Below are positions 1-5,767 of a stretch of DNA of 5,889 bases, in pieces. The DNA comes from an uncultured Roseburia sp. (lineage in GTDB: Bacteria > Bacillota > Clostridia > Lachnospirales > Lachnospiraceae), in the NCBI GenBank assembly GCA_947057405.1, contig CAMSEJ010000165.1, forward strand, positions 1 to 5,889, given 5' to 3'. Within the stretch, counting starts at the first letter, position 1. Every line of letters begins with the position of its first letter. The position numbers and the translations under genes are program-made. The notes under the pieces were generated by a model. It saw nothing but the letters and a program-made list of their open reading frames with translations. It ran no database searches and was not told where the DNA came from.

Positions 1-4
1 CCAT

Positions 5-38
5 GTGACTGGAGTTCAGACGTGTGCTCTTCCGATCT
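5..38 (+). other. Illumina TruSeq adapter left in the contig (artefact)
   Basis: These 34 bases match the 3' part of the Illumina multiplexing (index-side, read 2) adapter exactly, from GTGACTGGAGTTC through GCTCTTCCGATCT. The match is from memory of a widely used oligonucleotide and is full length without mismatch, so chance is excluded in practice. The four preceding bases (ccat) would fall where the sample index ends in such a primer; that part is inference. Everything before about position 39 should be treated as synthetic. In translation it yields the tell-tale peptide CSSDL, which would be wrongly added to the ABC-F protein as a false N-terminus starting at GTG 22. Confidence 0.97.
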
Positions 39-39
39 A

Positions 40-804
40 GAGCATGACCGGCCGTTTGGCGCAAGGGCTTATATCGGCGCAAAGACCAAGAAGATGAACC
101 AGCGCGTCAAGCAGTATGAGCAGCGGATACAGCGGACGATGCAGGCAAAGGAAGGGCTGCTTTTGGATTTGGAACGCCCCGCTTCGCTGCGGCTCAATCC
201 GCTTACGTATCACAGCAAACGTCTGGTATACGGCAAAGATGTCTCGGTCGGGTACGAGGACGGCAATCGCGAGGTATTGAAAAACGTGTCGTTTGAACTG
301 ATGCAGGGAGAGCGCGTTTTTCTGCACGGGGGAAACGGATGCGGCAAATCGACGTTTTTAAAAGCTCTGCTTCGCGCGCAGGGGATGGAACAGAAGGAAA
401 AGCTGTGCGTATCCGGGGAGCTGTCTGTGGGGTCGGGCCTGATTCTTTCTTATGTCAGTCAGGATACGGGGCATTTGAAAGGCGGGCTGCAGGCGTTTTG
501 CCAAAAAGAGGGGCTGGAGGAGGCGTTGTTTTTTGCACTGCTCAGACAGCTCGATCTGGAACGGGAGCAGTTTTATAAAAATATGGAAGATTTTTCGGAA
601 GGGCAGAAGAAAAAGGTTTCCATCGCGGCAAGCCTGGCGGTGCCGGCGCATTTGTACCTCTGGGATGAGCCGCTGAACTATATTGACGTTTTTTCGCGGA
701 TGCAGATCGAAGAGCTTTTGTTAACGTACTGCCCGACCATGATCGTGGTGGATCACGACGCGCGGTTTCGGGAGAAGGCGGCGACGCGTGTGGTAACATG
801 GTAG
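40..804 (+). CDS. Lsa-type ABC-F ATPase (ribosome protection family), C-terminal half, 5' partial
   Basis: This is the C-terminal 254 residues of a cytoplasmic ABC-F protein, cut off at the left by the contig end and adapter. Family members have two ABC domains and no membrane segment; Lsa/Vga/Msr-type members bind the ribosome and relieve lincosamide, streptogramin A or pleuromutilin inhibition. Visible in order: the basic interdomain linker (GAKTKKMNQRVKQYEQR, about nt 70-130), then the second ABC domain with Walker A GGNGCGKST (328-354), a Q-loop SYVSQD (448-465), a signature FSEGQ (592-606) in place of LSxGQ, Walker B LYLWDEP (652-672) and the switch histidine in VVDHD (745-759). WDEPLNYIDVFSRMQIEE is characteristic of the Lsa branch. 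Full-length members are near 490-500 residues, so roughly half is missing. No start codon is present; the GTG at 22 is adapter. Whether it gives resistance or is a housekeeping relative cannot be decided without the N-terminal half and a phylogeny. An intrinsic terminator follows 83 bases after the stop. Confidence 0.9.
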   Translation, partial: EHDRPFGARAYIGAKTKKMNQRVKQYEQRIQRTMQAKEGLLLDLERPASLRLNPLTYHSKRLVYGKDVSVGYEDGNREVLKNVSFELMQGERVFLHGGNGCGKSTFLKALLRAQGMEQKEKLCVSGELSVGSGLILSYVSQDTGHLKGGLQAFCQKEGLEEALFFALLRQLDLEREQFYKNMEDFSEGQKKKVSIAASLAVPAHLYLWDEPLNYIDVFSRMQIEELLLTYCPTMIVVDHDARFREKAATRVVTW

Positions 805-816
805 CGGCAAAATAGT

Positions 817-846
817 TTGACAGAGAGTTCGCGTGTATGTTACAGT
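817..846 (+). promoter_or_regulatory. Predicted sigma-A promoter for the glycosidase leader
   Basis: A perfect -35 hexamer TTGACA (817-822) is followed after 18 bases by TACAGT (841-846), which matches the -10 consensus at four of six positions. A TG at 838-839 gives an extended -10 element. Transcription would start near 853, about 105 bases before the glycosidase start codon. The -35 lies only 12 bases after the ABC-F stop codon. The imperfect -10 means strength is uncertain. A short inverted repeat TGTA-TGT-TACA (834-844) overlaps the -10 and could be an operator, but it is too short to claim. Confidence 0.6.
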
Positions 847-887
847 GGTTTTATCAAAGGGTATCGGCACTGGAAACAGACCATACA

Positions 888-941
888 GGGCATTTCCGGC
901 AAAGGGCATAGACGCGCTTTGCCGGGAATGCCCGTTTTTTT
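888..941 (+). terminator. Strong intrinsic terminator, possibly a leader attenuator
   Basis: The arms 888-904 and 917-933 pair over 17 bp with a single T-G wobble (895 with 926), enclosing a 12-base loop. A G and seven T residues follow (935-941). This is a textbook Rho-independent terminator on the plus strand; there is no T-tract for the other strand. It could simply end the ABC-F transcript. However, only 17 bases separate its T-tract from the next start codon, which leaves no room for a promoter after it. Transcription of the glycosidase therefore has to pass through it. A weaker competing pairing of 870-876 with 893-899 would disrupt the left arm and could act as an antiterminator; that is inference. 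Confidence 0.88.
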
Positions 942-944
942 AAG

Positions 945-953
945 AAGGGAGAG
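945..953 (+). promoter_or_regulatory. Ribosome binding site of the glycosidase gene
   Basis: AAGGGAGAG lies five bases before the ATG at 959 and pairs well with the anti-Shine-Dalgarno end of 16S rRNA. It sits directly after the terminator T-tract and settles the choice of start codon, which is also supported by the signal peptide that begins there. Confidence 0.85.
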
Positions 954-958
954 ATTTT

Positions 959-1051
959 ATGAAAAATTTTAAACGATGGGTCAGCGGCGCACTGGGAGGT
1001 ATTTTGTTTGGAACCGCGGTATTTGCGGGCGCGCCGCTTTCGGTAAAGGCG
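959..1051 (+). other. Sec signal peptide of the glycosidase
   Basis: Residues 1-31 have a basic N-region (MKNFKRW), a hydrophobic core (ALGGILFGTAVFAGAPL) and a cleavage-type V-K-A sequence before A32. There is no lipobox cysteine, so lipoprotein anchoring is not expected. This supports export and the choice of start codon. Confidence 0.88.
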
Positions 1052-4000
1052 GCCCCCGAGATTGTGGCGGGAGGATATGAAATTGATATGGAGCGCGTCC
1101 CAAAGGTGCATTTTTCAGAGCATAAGGAATGGGAAACGCTCTATGAGACGGCGTGGGAGAGCCATAAGAGCAATATCCGGGCCATTTCAAAAGGCTTAAA
1201 TCCGGAGCTTACGACGGACGAAACGCAGTCTTACTATGTGGACGAGGCGTTTGACGACCGGATTTTCCAGTGGGACACGCTGTTTATGATGCTGTTTGAC
1301 AAATATGCGCAGCATGAGTTTCCGACGTTAAATTCCATGGACAATTTTTATTATCACCAGTACGATACGGGCGGCGAGTCGGACGGCTTTATCTGCCGGA
1401 TGATTTATGAAGCAGACGGGCGGGATTTTTATACGGATTACCGGAACGTGGACGCCGTCAACCCGCCGATGTTCGCCTGGGCGGAGTGGGAGCAGTACCA
1501 GATTCACGGGGATATCGACCGGTTTTTAAAAGTAATCAAAGGGAAGACCATTCTGGAACGGCTGGATTCTTATTATCAGTTTATCAAGCGCACGCGCAGG
1601 CACAAATCGGGGCCGATGGAAGGGCTTTATGTGTCGAACGGGCAGGGCAGCGGGCTTGACAATACGCCGGATCAGGATTACCAGGGCTGGGGGCAGGCCG
1701 TAAAGGACATGTCCTTCCAGCAGGTGCAGGCGGCGGATTATATCCGAAAGATTGCCGCCGAGGTAGCACAGAAAAAAGAAGGGCTGACCGCGGCCGAGCG
1801 GCAGGAATATGAAGCGTTGGAAGAGAAATACCGGATCGAAGGCGAAGAACTGACGGAGCTGATCCGGCAAAAACTCTGGTCCGAAGAAAAGGGCTGCTTT
1901 TTTAACGCGGACAGCCGGACGGGGGAATTAAAGGACGTCGTAACGCCGATGGCGTTCTGGTCTTTGGCCGCGGGGGCGGCGACAGAAGAGCAGGCGGAGC
2001 GGATGATAGAGGAATACGCCTTAAATTCCAATAAGATGTTCCGCCCGAACGGGCTGTCCACCGTATGCTATGACTATCCGTCGTTTAAATCCACCGGCGG
2101 ATACTGGAACGGGGCGATGTGGTCGCCGGCTTCGTTCCAGTGGTTAAAAGGGCTGCAGCGGTACGGGTATGACGAAATCGCGTTTGAAGAGGCGGTACGG
2201 CACATCAACGGGCTTGCGGACGTCTGCACAAAGGGAGCGTACGACAGGTACGGGTCGTTTTTGCATACGCTCTGGGAAAATTATTCGACGGAATATGCGC
2301 TCCCGGGTTCTACCGAGTTTTCGGACACACAGCCTGCGCGGGCAAATTTTGTGGGCTGGGCGGGCGCGCTTGGAATCGGTTCCGTGATCGAAGACATTGC
2401 CGGGGTTACAATAAAAGGCAGTGAAAACGCAATAGAATGGAACATACAGCTGACCGAAGCATTTGGCATAGACAATCTGTGCTTTCACGGCCCGGACGGG
2501 GAAAATTTCGTCAGCCTTTCCAGTGAAAAAAGGGTCAGCGGCACATCCGGCGCAAAGATTTCCGTTCAGGCGGATTGCGATTTTGAACTGCGCGCAAAAG
2601 TCGGCGGGCGCAGCAAGACGATACCGGTAAAAGCCGGGGCGCATACCTATACGGTGGAAGGGACCGACGGGAACGAAAGCTATCTGGGCATCAAAACGTC
2701 AAAGCTTGCGGAAACGTCGTTTGCGGCGGACCGGCTGAAACGGGCGGAGAGCGCCGTTGTTTTTGACGGGCAGGACGAGGAGGCCGGCGACGGGCTGCCG
2801 GGGCAGAAGGCGATGGGATCCGGCAGGATTTTCAATGTCAATACCGTGGGCTATTACCGGACAAACGAAAATTACCCGGCGTTGCTGCGCGAAAGTGAGA
2901 CGATGCAGAATCTTGGGACGGCGGATGCCATGGAATATGTAAAAACCGCCTCGCCGTCCGGCGAAGAGGGCTTTATGTTTCTGGTTCCCGCTTCCAATAC
3001 GATGCAGACCGCAAAAGTCTTAGTGGGCGTAAAAGGCGGTACGGCAACGGTGGAAGCCGATCTGATGGACGCTTCTGAGGTGACAGAAATTGCCCGGCTG
3101 AAAGGAGGAGACGAAGAAACCGTTTACGCGGTTGAAATCCCCAACTGCGCGGCCAGGGACACAAATATGATGGTTACGGTTACAATGGCACAAGACGGCG
3201 CCGGGCAGGGTGAAATCAGCTTAAAAGCCATTGCCTTAGAACACGGCGGCGGCAAGGCGGTAAAAGCCCCGGAGCAAATTTCTGCCGTATCCAAAAACGC
3301 GGGGCTTTTGGTCGACGCAAAAGCGCCGGAAGGCGTCGGGTATGACGCTTACCGCATTTACTATAAAAAATCAGAAGAAAGCGGCTGGCAGATGAAGCAG
3401 ACGGCAAAGCTGCCGTATCTGGTAAACAATCTGGAAAATTACAAACGTTACGACGTGTTTGTAACCGGGCTTAAGGGAGGGCAGGAATCCTCGGATTCCG
3501 AAATTGTTTCACAGATTCCGGAACAGACGGCGCGTACAGACGCACAGCGCGCCTACAGCGACTGGCTGGAAATAAAGGCGCGCGTTTTGGGCGGGAATAC
3601 GGATTTTGCCCATGTATTGCAGCGGCTGGATTTCAACGTGGCGGGCGGCGTATACGGGACGTCGTTTACATTTGAAAGCAGCAGCCATACGGGCAGGTAC
3701 GGGCTGCGAAACGACGGCACGGTCGTAAACCCCATAAAGCCGCAGAAGGATCTGGAAACCGTACTGAAGGTGACTGCGGTATGCGGCGCAAAAACGATGA
3801 AAATTACGGTTCCGGTGACGGTTTTGGCAGTGGACGGGGAGAACCCGGATAATACCGATACCCAGGTACAGGTAGCACGGGCCGCGCAGCCTGCGTCCGT
3901 CAATCTGACCGAAGAAGGCAGCGCCGACTGGAAGCTGTTTGACAGCGCCGATCTGGCACAAATCGAACAAAAAGCGGACGCAAACGGGATTACGGGGCTT

Positions 4001-5431
4001 TCCGCCATTACGGAAGTCACCAAGCTAAACGGCGATCCGTGCGATACCGTATTTTCCTATACCGACGGGACGAAGAAAAAAGAAGGGACATTTAACCGGG
4101 GAATCGTGTTTGAACAAGAGGGAAACGGCATCCGGTTTACCCTGCCGTATCGGGCCAGGCGGCAGCAGGCAGCCATTTACCTTGGCGCATGGTCGGCAAG
4201 GGTGAAAATAAACGCTGCCGTAACGAAGGCGGGCAAAGCGGTAAAAGAGTATACCGAATATTTTGATACGGGCGAGCTGGCCTCCGAAGCGCCCGCGCTG
4301 TATCAGGCTGTCTATCTGGATTATCTGCTTGAAGATCCGGGCGCCGTGCTTGAGGTGGAAATCAGCAATGAAGCGTTATATGACGAAAGATGGGGGAATT
4401 TTAACCTGGGCGCGGTTACTTTAAACAGCAGCTTTTTTGCAGAAGCGGGCGCAGCCCAAAACGGGGCGCTGATCATTACGAATCCGATTGCCGGAGCGGG
4501 AGAGGAAGTTACTGTACTTGCCTTTCCCGAAGAAGGGTACCGCATAAAACCGGGCAGTCTGCGCTATCAAAACAAAGCGGACAAAAGCGAGACGCCGGTT
4601 GACGGGGAGACCTTTGTAATGCCGGCGGCAGATGTAACCGTTTTGGCGGAATTTGAAAAAATACCGGCGCCGCTTGCCGAGTCTGTTACGGTAACGGCAG
4701 AGCGCACGGTTTTAGCTCCGGGAGAACAGATCCGCGTATCGGCGAAGATTCTGCCGGAACATGCCGGAAACCAGGCGGTTACCTGGTCTTCTTCCAACGA
4801 AGCGGCCGCAAAGGTGGACGCGGGCGGCGTGGTGACGGCGGTTGCGGAAGGGACGGCTGACATAACTGCCGCTGCGGCGGACAAAAGCGGCGTAACCGGA
4901 AGCATCCGGATTACCGTAACAAAGGCTTCGCCCCTGCCGGGACCGGGCGTACCGCAGGAAGAGATTGCACAGGGGAAGGTTTATGAGAACGGCGGTTATT
5001 TCTACAAAGTGACAAGCCTGTCCAAAAAAACGGTGGAAGCGGTCGGGAGTCATAATAAAAACCGGAAAAAGATTTCCCTGCCCGACAGCGTGACGCTTGG
5101 CGGAGCAAAATACAAGGTGACGTCCGTCGGGGCGAAGGCGTTTTTGGGTTATCGGAAAGCGGAGCAGGCCGTAGTCGGAAAGCATGTGGCAAAGATAGGG
5201 GCGAGTGCTTTTTCGGGCTGCAGGAAGCTTAAGAAGGTGAACTTGAAGAGTACGAAGCTGACGCAGATAGGGGCCAAGGCATTTTATCGGTGCAGGGCGT
5301 TAAAGAGTGTGACGGTGAAGAGCAGCAAGATTCGGAACGTGGGAAAACAGGCGTTTAAAGGGATTGCTAAGAATGCCGTGTTAAAGGCGCCGAAGGGGAA
5401 GAAGGCGAAGTATCAGAAGTGGTTTCGTTGA
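959..5431 (+). CDS. Secreted multidomain glycoside hydrolase (MGH1-like/GH63-like) with Ig-like modules and BspA-type LRR tail
   Basis: A 1490-residue exported protein that probably hydrolyses an extracellular glycan. Residues 1-31 are a signal peptide (basic start, hydrophobic core, VKA|A cleavage). About 45-480 is an (alpha/alpha)6-barrel domain: QWDTLF (104-109), NPPMFAWAEW (168-177), SGLDNTPD (231-238), GGYWNGAMW (380-388), WENY (439-442) and FVGWAGALGI (464-473). By family precedent D234 is the likely general acid and E440 the likely base; both are present. About 485-570 is the beta extension usual after such domains. Then follow a beta-sandwich (about 595-762), an FN3-like module (768-855), a bacterial Ig-like module (about 862-958), a galactose-binding-like sandwich (about 985-1155), an InlB-B-like repeat (1160-1233), BIG2 (1239-1321) and leucine-rich repeats (1387-1480). 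No LPXTG, SLH or C-terminal membrane segment is visible, so it is either released or held by its modules. The glycosidase assignment is firm at fold level; the substrate is unknown and the boundaries are estimates. No other gene of a utilisation locus is in view. Confidence 0.9.
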   Translation: MKNFKRWVSGALGGILFGTAVFAGAPLSVKAAPEIVAGGYEIDMERVPKVHFSEHKEWETLYETAWESHKSNIRAISKGLNPELTTDETQSYYVDEAFDDRIFQWDTLFMMLFDKYAQHEFPTLNSMDNFYYHQYDTGGESDGFICRMIYEADGRDFYTDYRNVDAVNPPMFAWAEWEQYQIHGDIDRFLKVIKGKTILERLDSYYQFIKRTRRHKSGPMEGLYVSNGQGSGLDNTPDQDYQGWGQAVKDMSFQQVQAADYIRKIAAEVAQKKEGLTAAERQEYEALEEKYRIEGEELTELIRQKLWSEEKGCFFNADSRTGELKDVVTPMAFWSLAAGAATEEQAERMIEEYALNSNKMFRPNGLSTVCYDYPSFKSTGGYWNGAMWSPASFQWLKGLQRYGYDEIAFEEAVRHINGLADVCTKGAYDRYGSFLHTLWENYSTEYALPGSTEFSDTQPARANFVGWAGALGIGSVIEDIAGVTIKGSENAIEWNIQLTEAFGIDNLCFHGPDGENFVSLSSEKRVSGTSGAKISVQADCDFELRAKVGGRSKTIPVKAGAHTYTVEGTDGNESYLGIKTSKLAETSFAADRLKRAESAVVFDGQDEEAGDGLPGQKAMGSGRIFNVNTVGYYRTNENYPALLRESETMQNLGTADAMEYVKTASPSGEEGFMFLVPASNTMQTAKVLVGVKGGTATVEADLMDASEVTEIARLKGGDEETVYAVEIPNCAARDTNMMVTVTMAQDGAGQGEISLKAIALEHGGGKAVKAPEQISAVSKNAGLLVDAKAPEGVGYDAYRIYYKKSEESGWQMKQTAKLPYLVNNLENYKRYDVFVTGLKGGQESSDSEIVSQIPEQTARTDAQRAYSDWLEIKARVLGGNTDFAHVLQRLDFNVAGGVYGTSFTFESSSHTGRYGLRNDGTVVNPIKPQKDLETVLKVTAVCGAKTMKITVPVTVLAVDGENPDNTDTQVQVARAAQPASVNLTEEGSADWKLFDSADLAQIEQKADANGITGLSAITEVTKLNGDPCDTVFSYTDGTKKKEGTFNRGIVFEQEGNGIRFTLPYRARRQQAAIYLGAWSARVKINAAVTKAGKAVKEYTEYFDTGELASEAPALYQAVYLDYLLEDPGAVLEVEISNEALYDERWGNFNLGAVTLNSSFFAEAGAAQNGALIITNPIAGAGEEVTVLAFPEEGYRIKPGSLRYQNKADKSETPVDGETFVMPAADVTVLAEFEKIPAPLAESVTVTAERTVLAPGEQIRVSAKILPEHAGNQAVTWSSSNEAAAKVDAGGVVTAVAEGTADITAAAADKSGVTGSIRITVTKASPLPGPGVPQEEIAQGKVYENGGYFYKVTSLSKKTVEAVGSHNKNRKKISLPDSVTLGGAKYKVTSVGAKAFLGYRKAEQAVVGKHVAKIGASAFSGCRKLKKVNLKSTKLTQIGAKAFYRCRALKSVTVKSSKIRNVGKQAFKGIAKNAVLKAPKGKKAKYQKWFR
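1091..2398 (+). other. Catalytic (alpha/alpha)6-barrel region, MGH1-like/GH63-like
   Basis: Residues about 45-480 carry the motif order of GH63-like and mannosylglycerate-hydrolase-like inverting glycosidases: QWDTLF near the front, a PPMFAWAEW helix, SGLDN with the candidate acid D234 (codon at 1658), GGYWNGAMW, and WENY with the candidate base E440 (codon at 2276). The assignment is by motif recognition, not alignment. A helical, charged stretch at about 265-305 is typical inter-helix material in this fold. Related clan members act on glucosides, mannosylglycerate or other alpha-linked sugars, so no substrate is proposed. Confidence 0.8.
3260..3523 (+). other. Fibronectin type III-like module
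   Basis: Residues about 768-855 start with APEQISAVSKNAGLLVDAK and contain YDAYRIYYKK, a Tyr-rich strand and VFVTGLKGGQES near the end, the usual order of an FN3 spacer. Such modules in secreted bacterial glycosidases usually serve as spacers rather than catalytic or strongly binding units. Boundaries are estimates. Confidence 0.65.
3911..4423 (+). other. Galactose-binding-like beta-sandwich, putative carbohydrate-binding module
   Basis: Residues about 985-1155 run from an SADWKLF start through FNRGIVFEQEGNGIRFTLPY, IYLGAWSARVKINA and DYLLEDPGAVLEVEI to GNFNLGAVTL. This strand order resembles galactose-binding-like modules found in sialidases and other host-glycan enzymes. The aromatic residues available for sugar binding cannot be placed without a structure. 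I do not recognise a named CBM family. Confidence 0.5.
4436..4657 (+). other. InlB B-repeat-like module
   Basis: Residues about 1160-1233 contain GEEVTVLAFPEEGYRIKPG and end with FVMPAADVTVLAEFE, the hallmark of the divergent InlB B-repeat or bacterial repeat family found in surface proteins of Gram-positive anaerobes. It is a short structural module placed just before the BIG2 domain. Confidence 0.75.
4673..4921 (+). other. Bacterial Ig-like domain group 2 (BIG2)
   Basis: Residues about 1239-1321 show the BIG2 order: ESVTVTAERTVLAPGEQI, ILPEHAGNQAVTWSSSNE, AAKVDAGGVVTAVAEGTADI and a closing IRITVTK. BIG2 domains are common in exported clostridial proteins as cell-surface or spacer modules. 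A Pro-rich linker (PLPGPGVPQ) follows and leads to the repeat tail. Confidence 0.9.
5117..5398 (+). repeat. BspA-type leucine-rich repeats (LRR_5), 24-residue period
   Basis: Four tandem units begin at residues 1387 (VTSVGAKAF), 1411 (AKIGASAF), 1435 (TQIGAKAF) and 1459 (RNVGKQAF). The first three are each exactly 24 residues and the last is 22. The IGxxAFxxCxxL core is the signature of BspA-type repeats used by anaerobes for adhesion or protein display. The end (KAPKGKKAKYQKWFR) is very basic and could associate with anionic wall polymers. Protein similarity between units is clear, while the DNA copies have diverged. From about 5190 the codons turn to AAG, AGG and AGT. Confidence 0.85.
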
Positions 5432-5458
5432 ATTCATAGAGAATGACATTTCATCGTT

Positions 5459-5496
5459 AAAAAATTCGCTGCATTGTGTCCGGCAATGCAGCGAAT
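5459..5496 (-). terminator. Perfect 13-bp hairpin with a U-tract on the minus strand
   Basis: Arms 5464-5476 and 5484-5496 pair perfectly around a seven-base loop. The A6 run at 5459-5464 gives a U6 tract when read on the minus strand, so the element is a good intrinsic terminator for transcription coming from the right. On the plus strand no T-tract follows, so it is a poor terminator for the glycosidase gene, although the hairpin could still stabilise its 3' end. No convincing minus-strand gene lies to the right within the window. Confidence 0.65.
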
Positions 5497-5767
5497 GAAT
5501 TGTGTCCTTAACGTGTATCTGGATACGTCTGTTGTCAGTCATTTATTACAGGAAGATGTGCCTGAGAAAATGGCTGATACCAGACGGTTATGGGAAATGT
5601 TTAAGGATGGAAAATATGATGTATATTTGTCTACAGTCACATTAAAAGAAATACAAAATTGTCCTGAACCAAAGAAGACACAAATGATAGATTATCTGAA
5701 TCAGATACAATATATAACATTGGATATTACAGAGGATGTTATAAGCGTAGCAACTTTATCCAATTGA
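5486..5767 (+). pseudogene. Truncated PIN-domain (VapC-like) toxin or nuclease fragment
   Basis: The frame encodes YLDTSVVSHLL followed by a Trp/Phe-rich helix (RRLWEMFKDG), VYLSTVTLKEIQNC and YITLDITEDVI, the front two thirds of a PIN-domain ribonuclease. The first conserved Asp (codon at 5522) and the Glu of TLKEI (codon at 5648) are present. The later acidic residues of the active site and the DxxH-type helix are absent, because the frame stops at 5765-5767; PIN toxins usually run to about 130-160 residues. Possible starts are ATG 5486, ATG 5495 and GTG 5513; none has a Shine-Dalgarno sequence, and the two ATGs lie in or at the edge of the hairpin arm. Shifting frame near 5750 would add about 33 residues but no recognisable PIN ending. 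There is no antitoxin next to it. GC is far below that of the glycosidase gene. I infer a horizontally acquired, inactive remnant; a short functional variant is less likely. Confidence 0.65.

Noticed and set aside
22..39. GTG start at 22 giving an ABC-F N-terminus MCSSDL
   Set aside because: These codons are Illumina adapter sequence, so the gene has no visible start.
837..911. 24-codon leader-peptide frame from ATG 837, ending in the terminator loop
   Set aside because: The ATG lies in the -10 region, upstream of the predicted transcription start, and has only a weak purine stretch before it. It could be made only from ABC-F read-through RNA, and it has no run of regulatory codons.
2144..2644. 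166-codon open frame on the minus strand inside the glycosidase gene
   Set aside because: It lies wholly opposite a well-supported coding domain, has no ribosome binding site and shows no protein motif. The same applies to the other minus-strand frames at 1526-1870, 3509-4023 and 4712-5192.
5300..5431. Sortase or SLH wall anchor at the end of the glycosidase
   Set aside because: There is no LPXTG-like motif, no terminal hydrophobic segment and no SLH repeat; the protein ends in basic LRR-tail sequence.
5474..5485. TTG 5474 as the PIN gene start
   Set aside because: It lies inside the hairpin, has no ribosome binding site and would add residues before the YLDTSV motif, which in PIN proteins sits within a few residues of the start.
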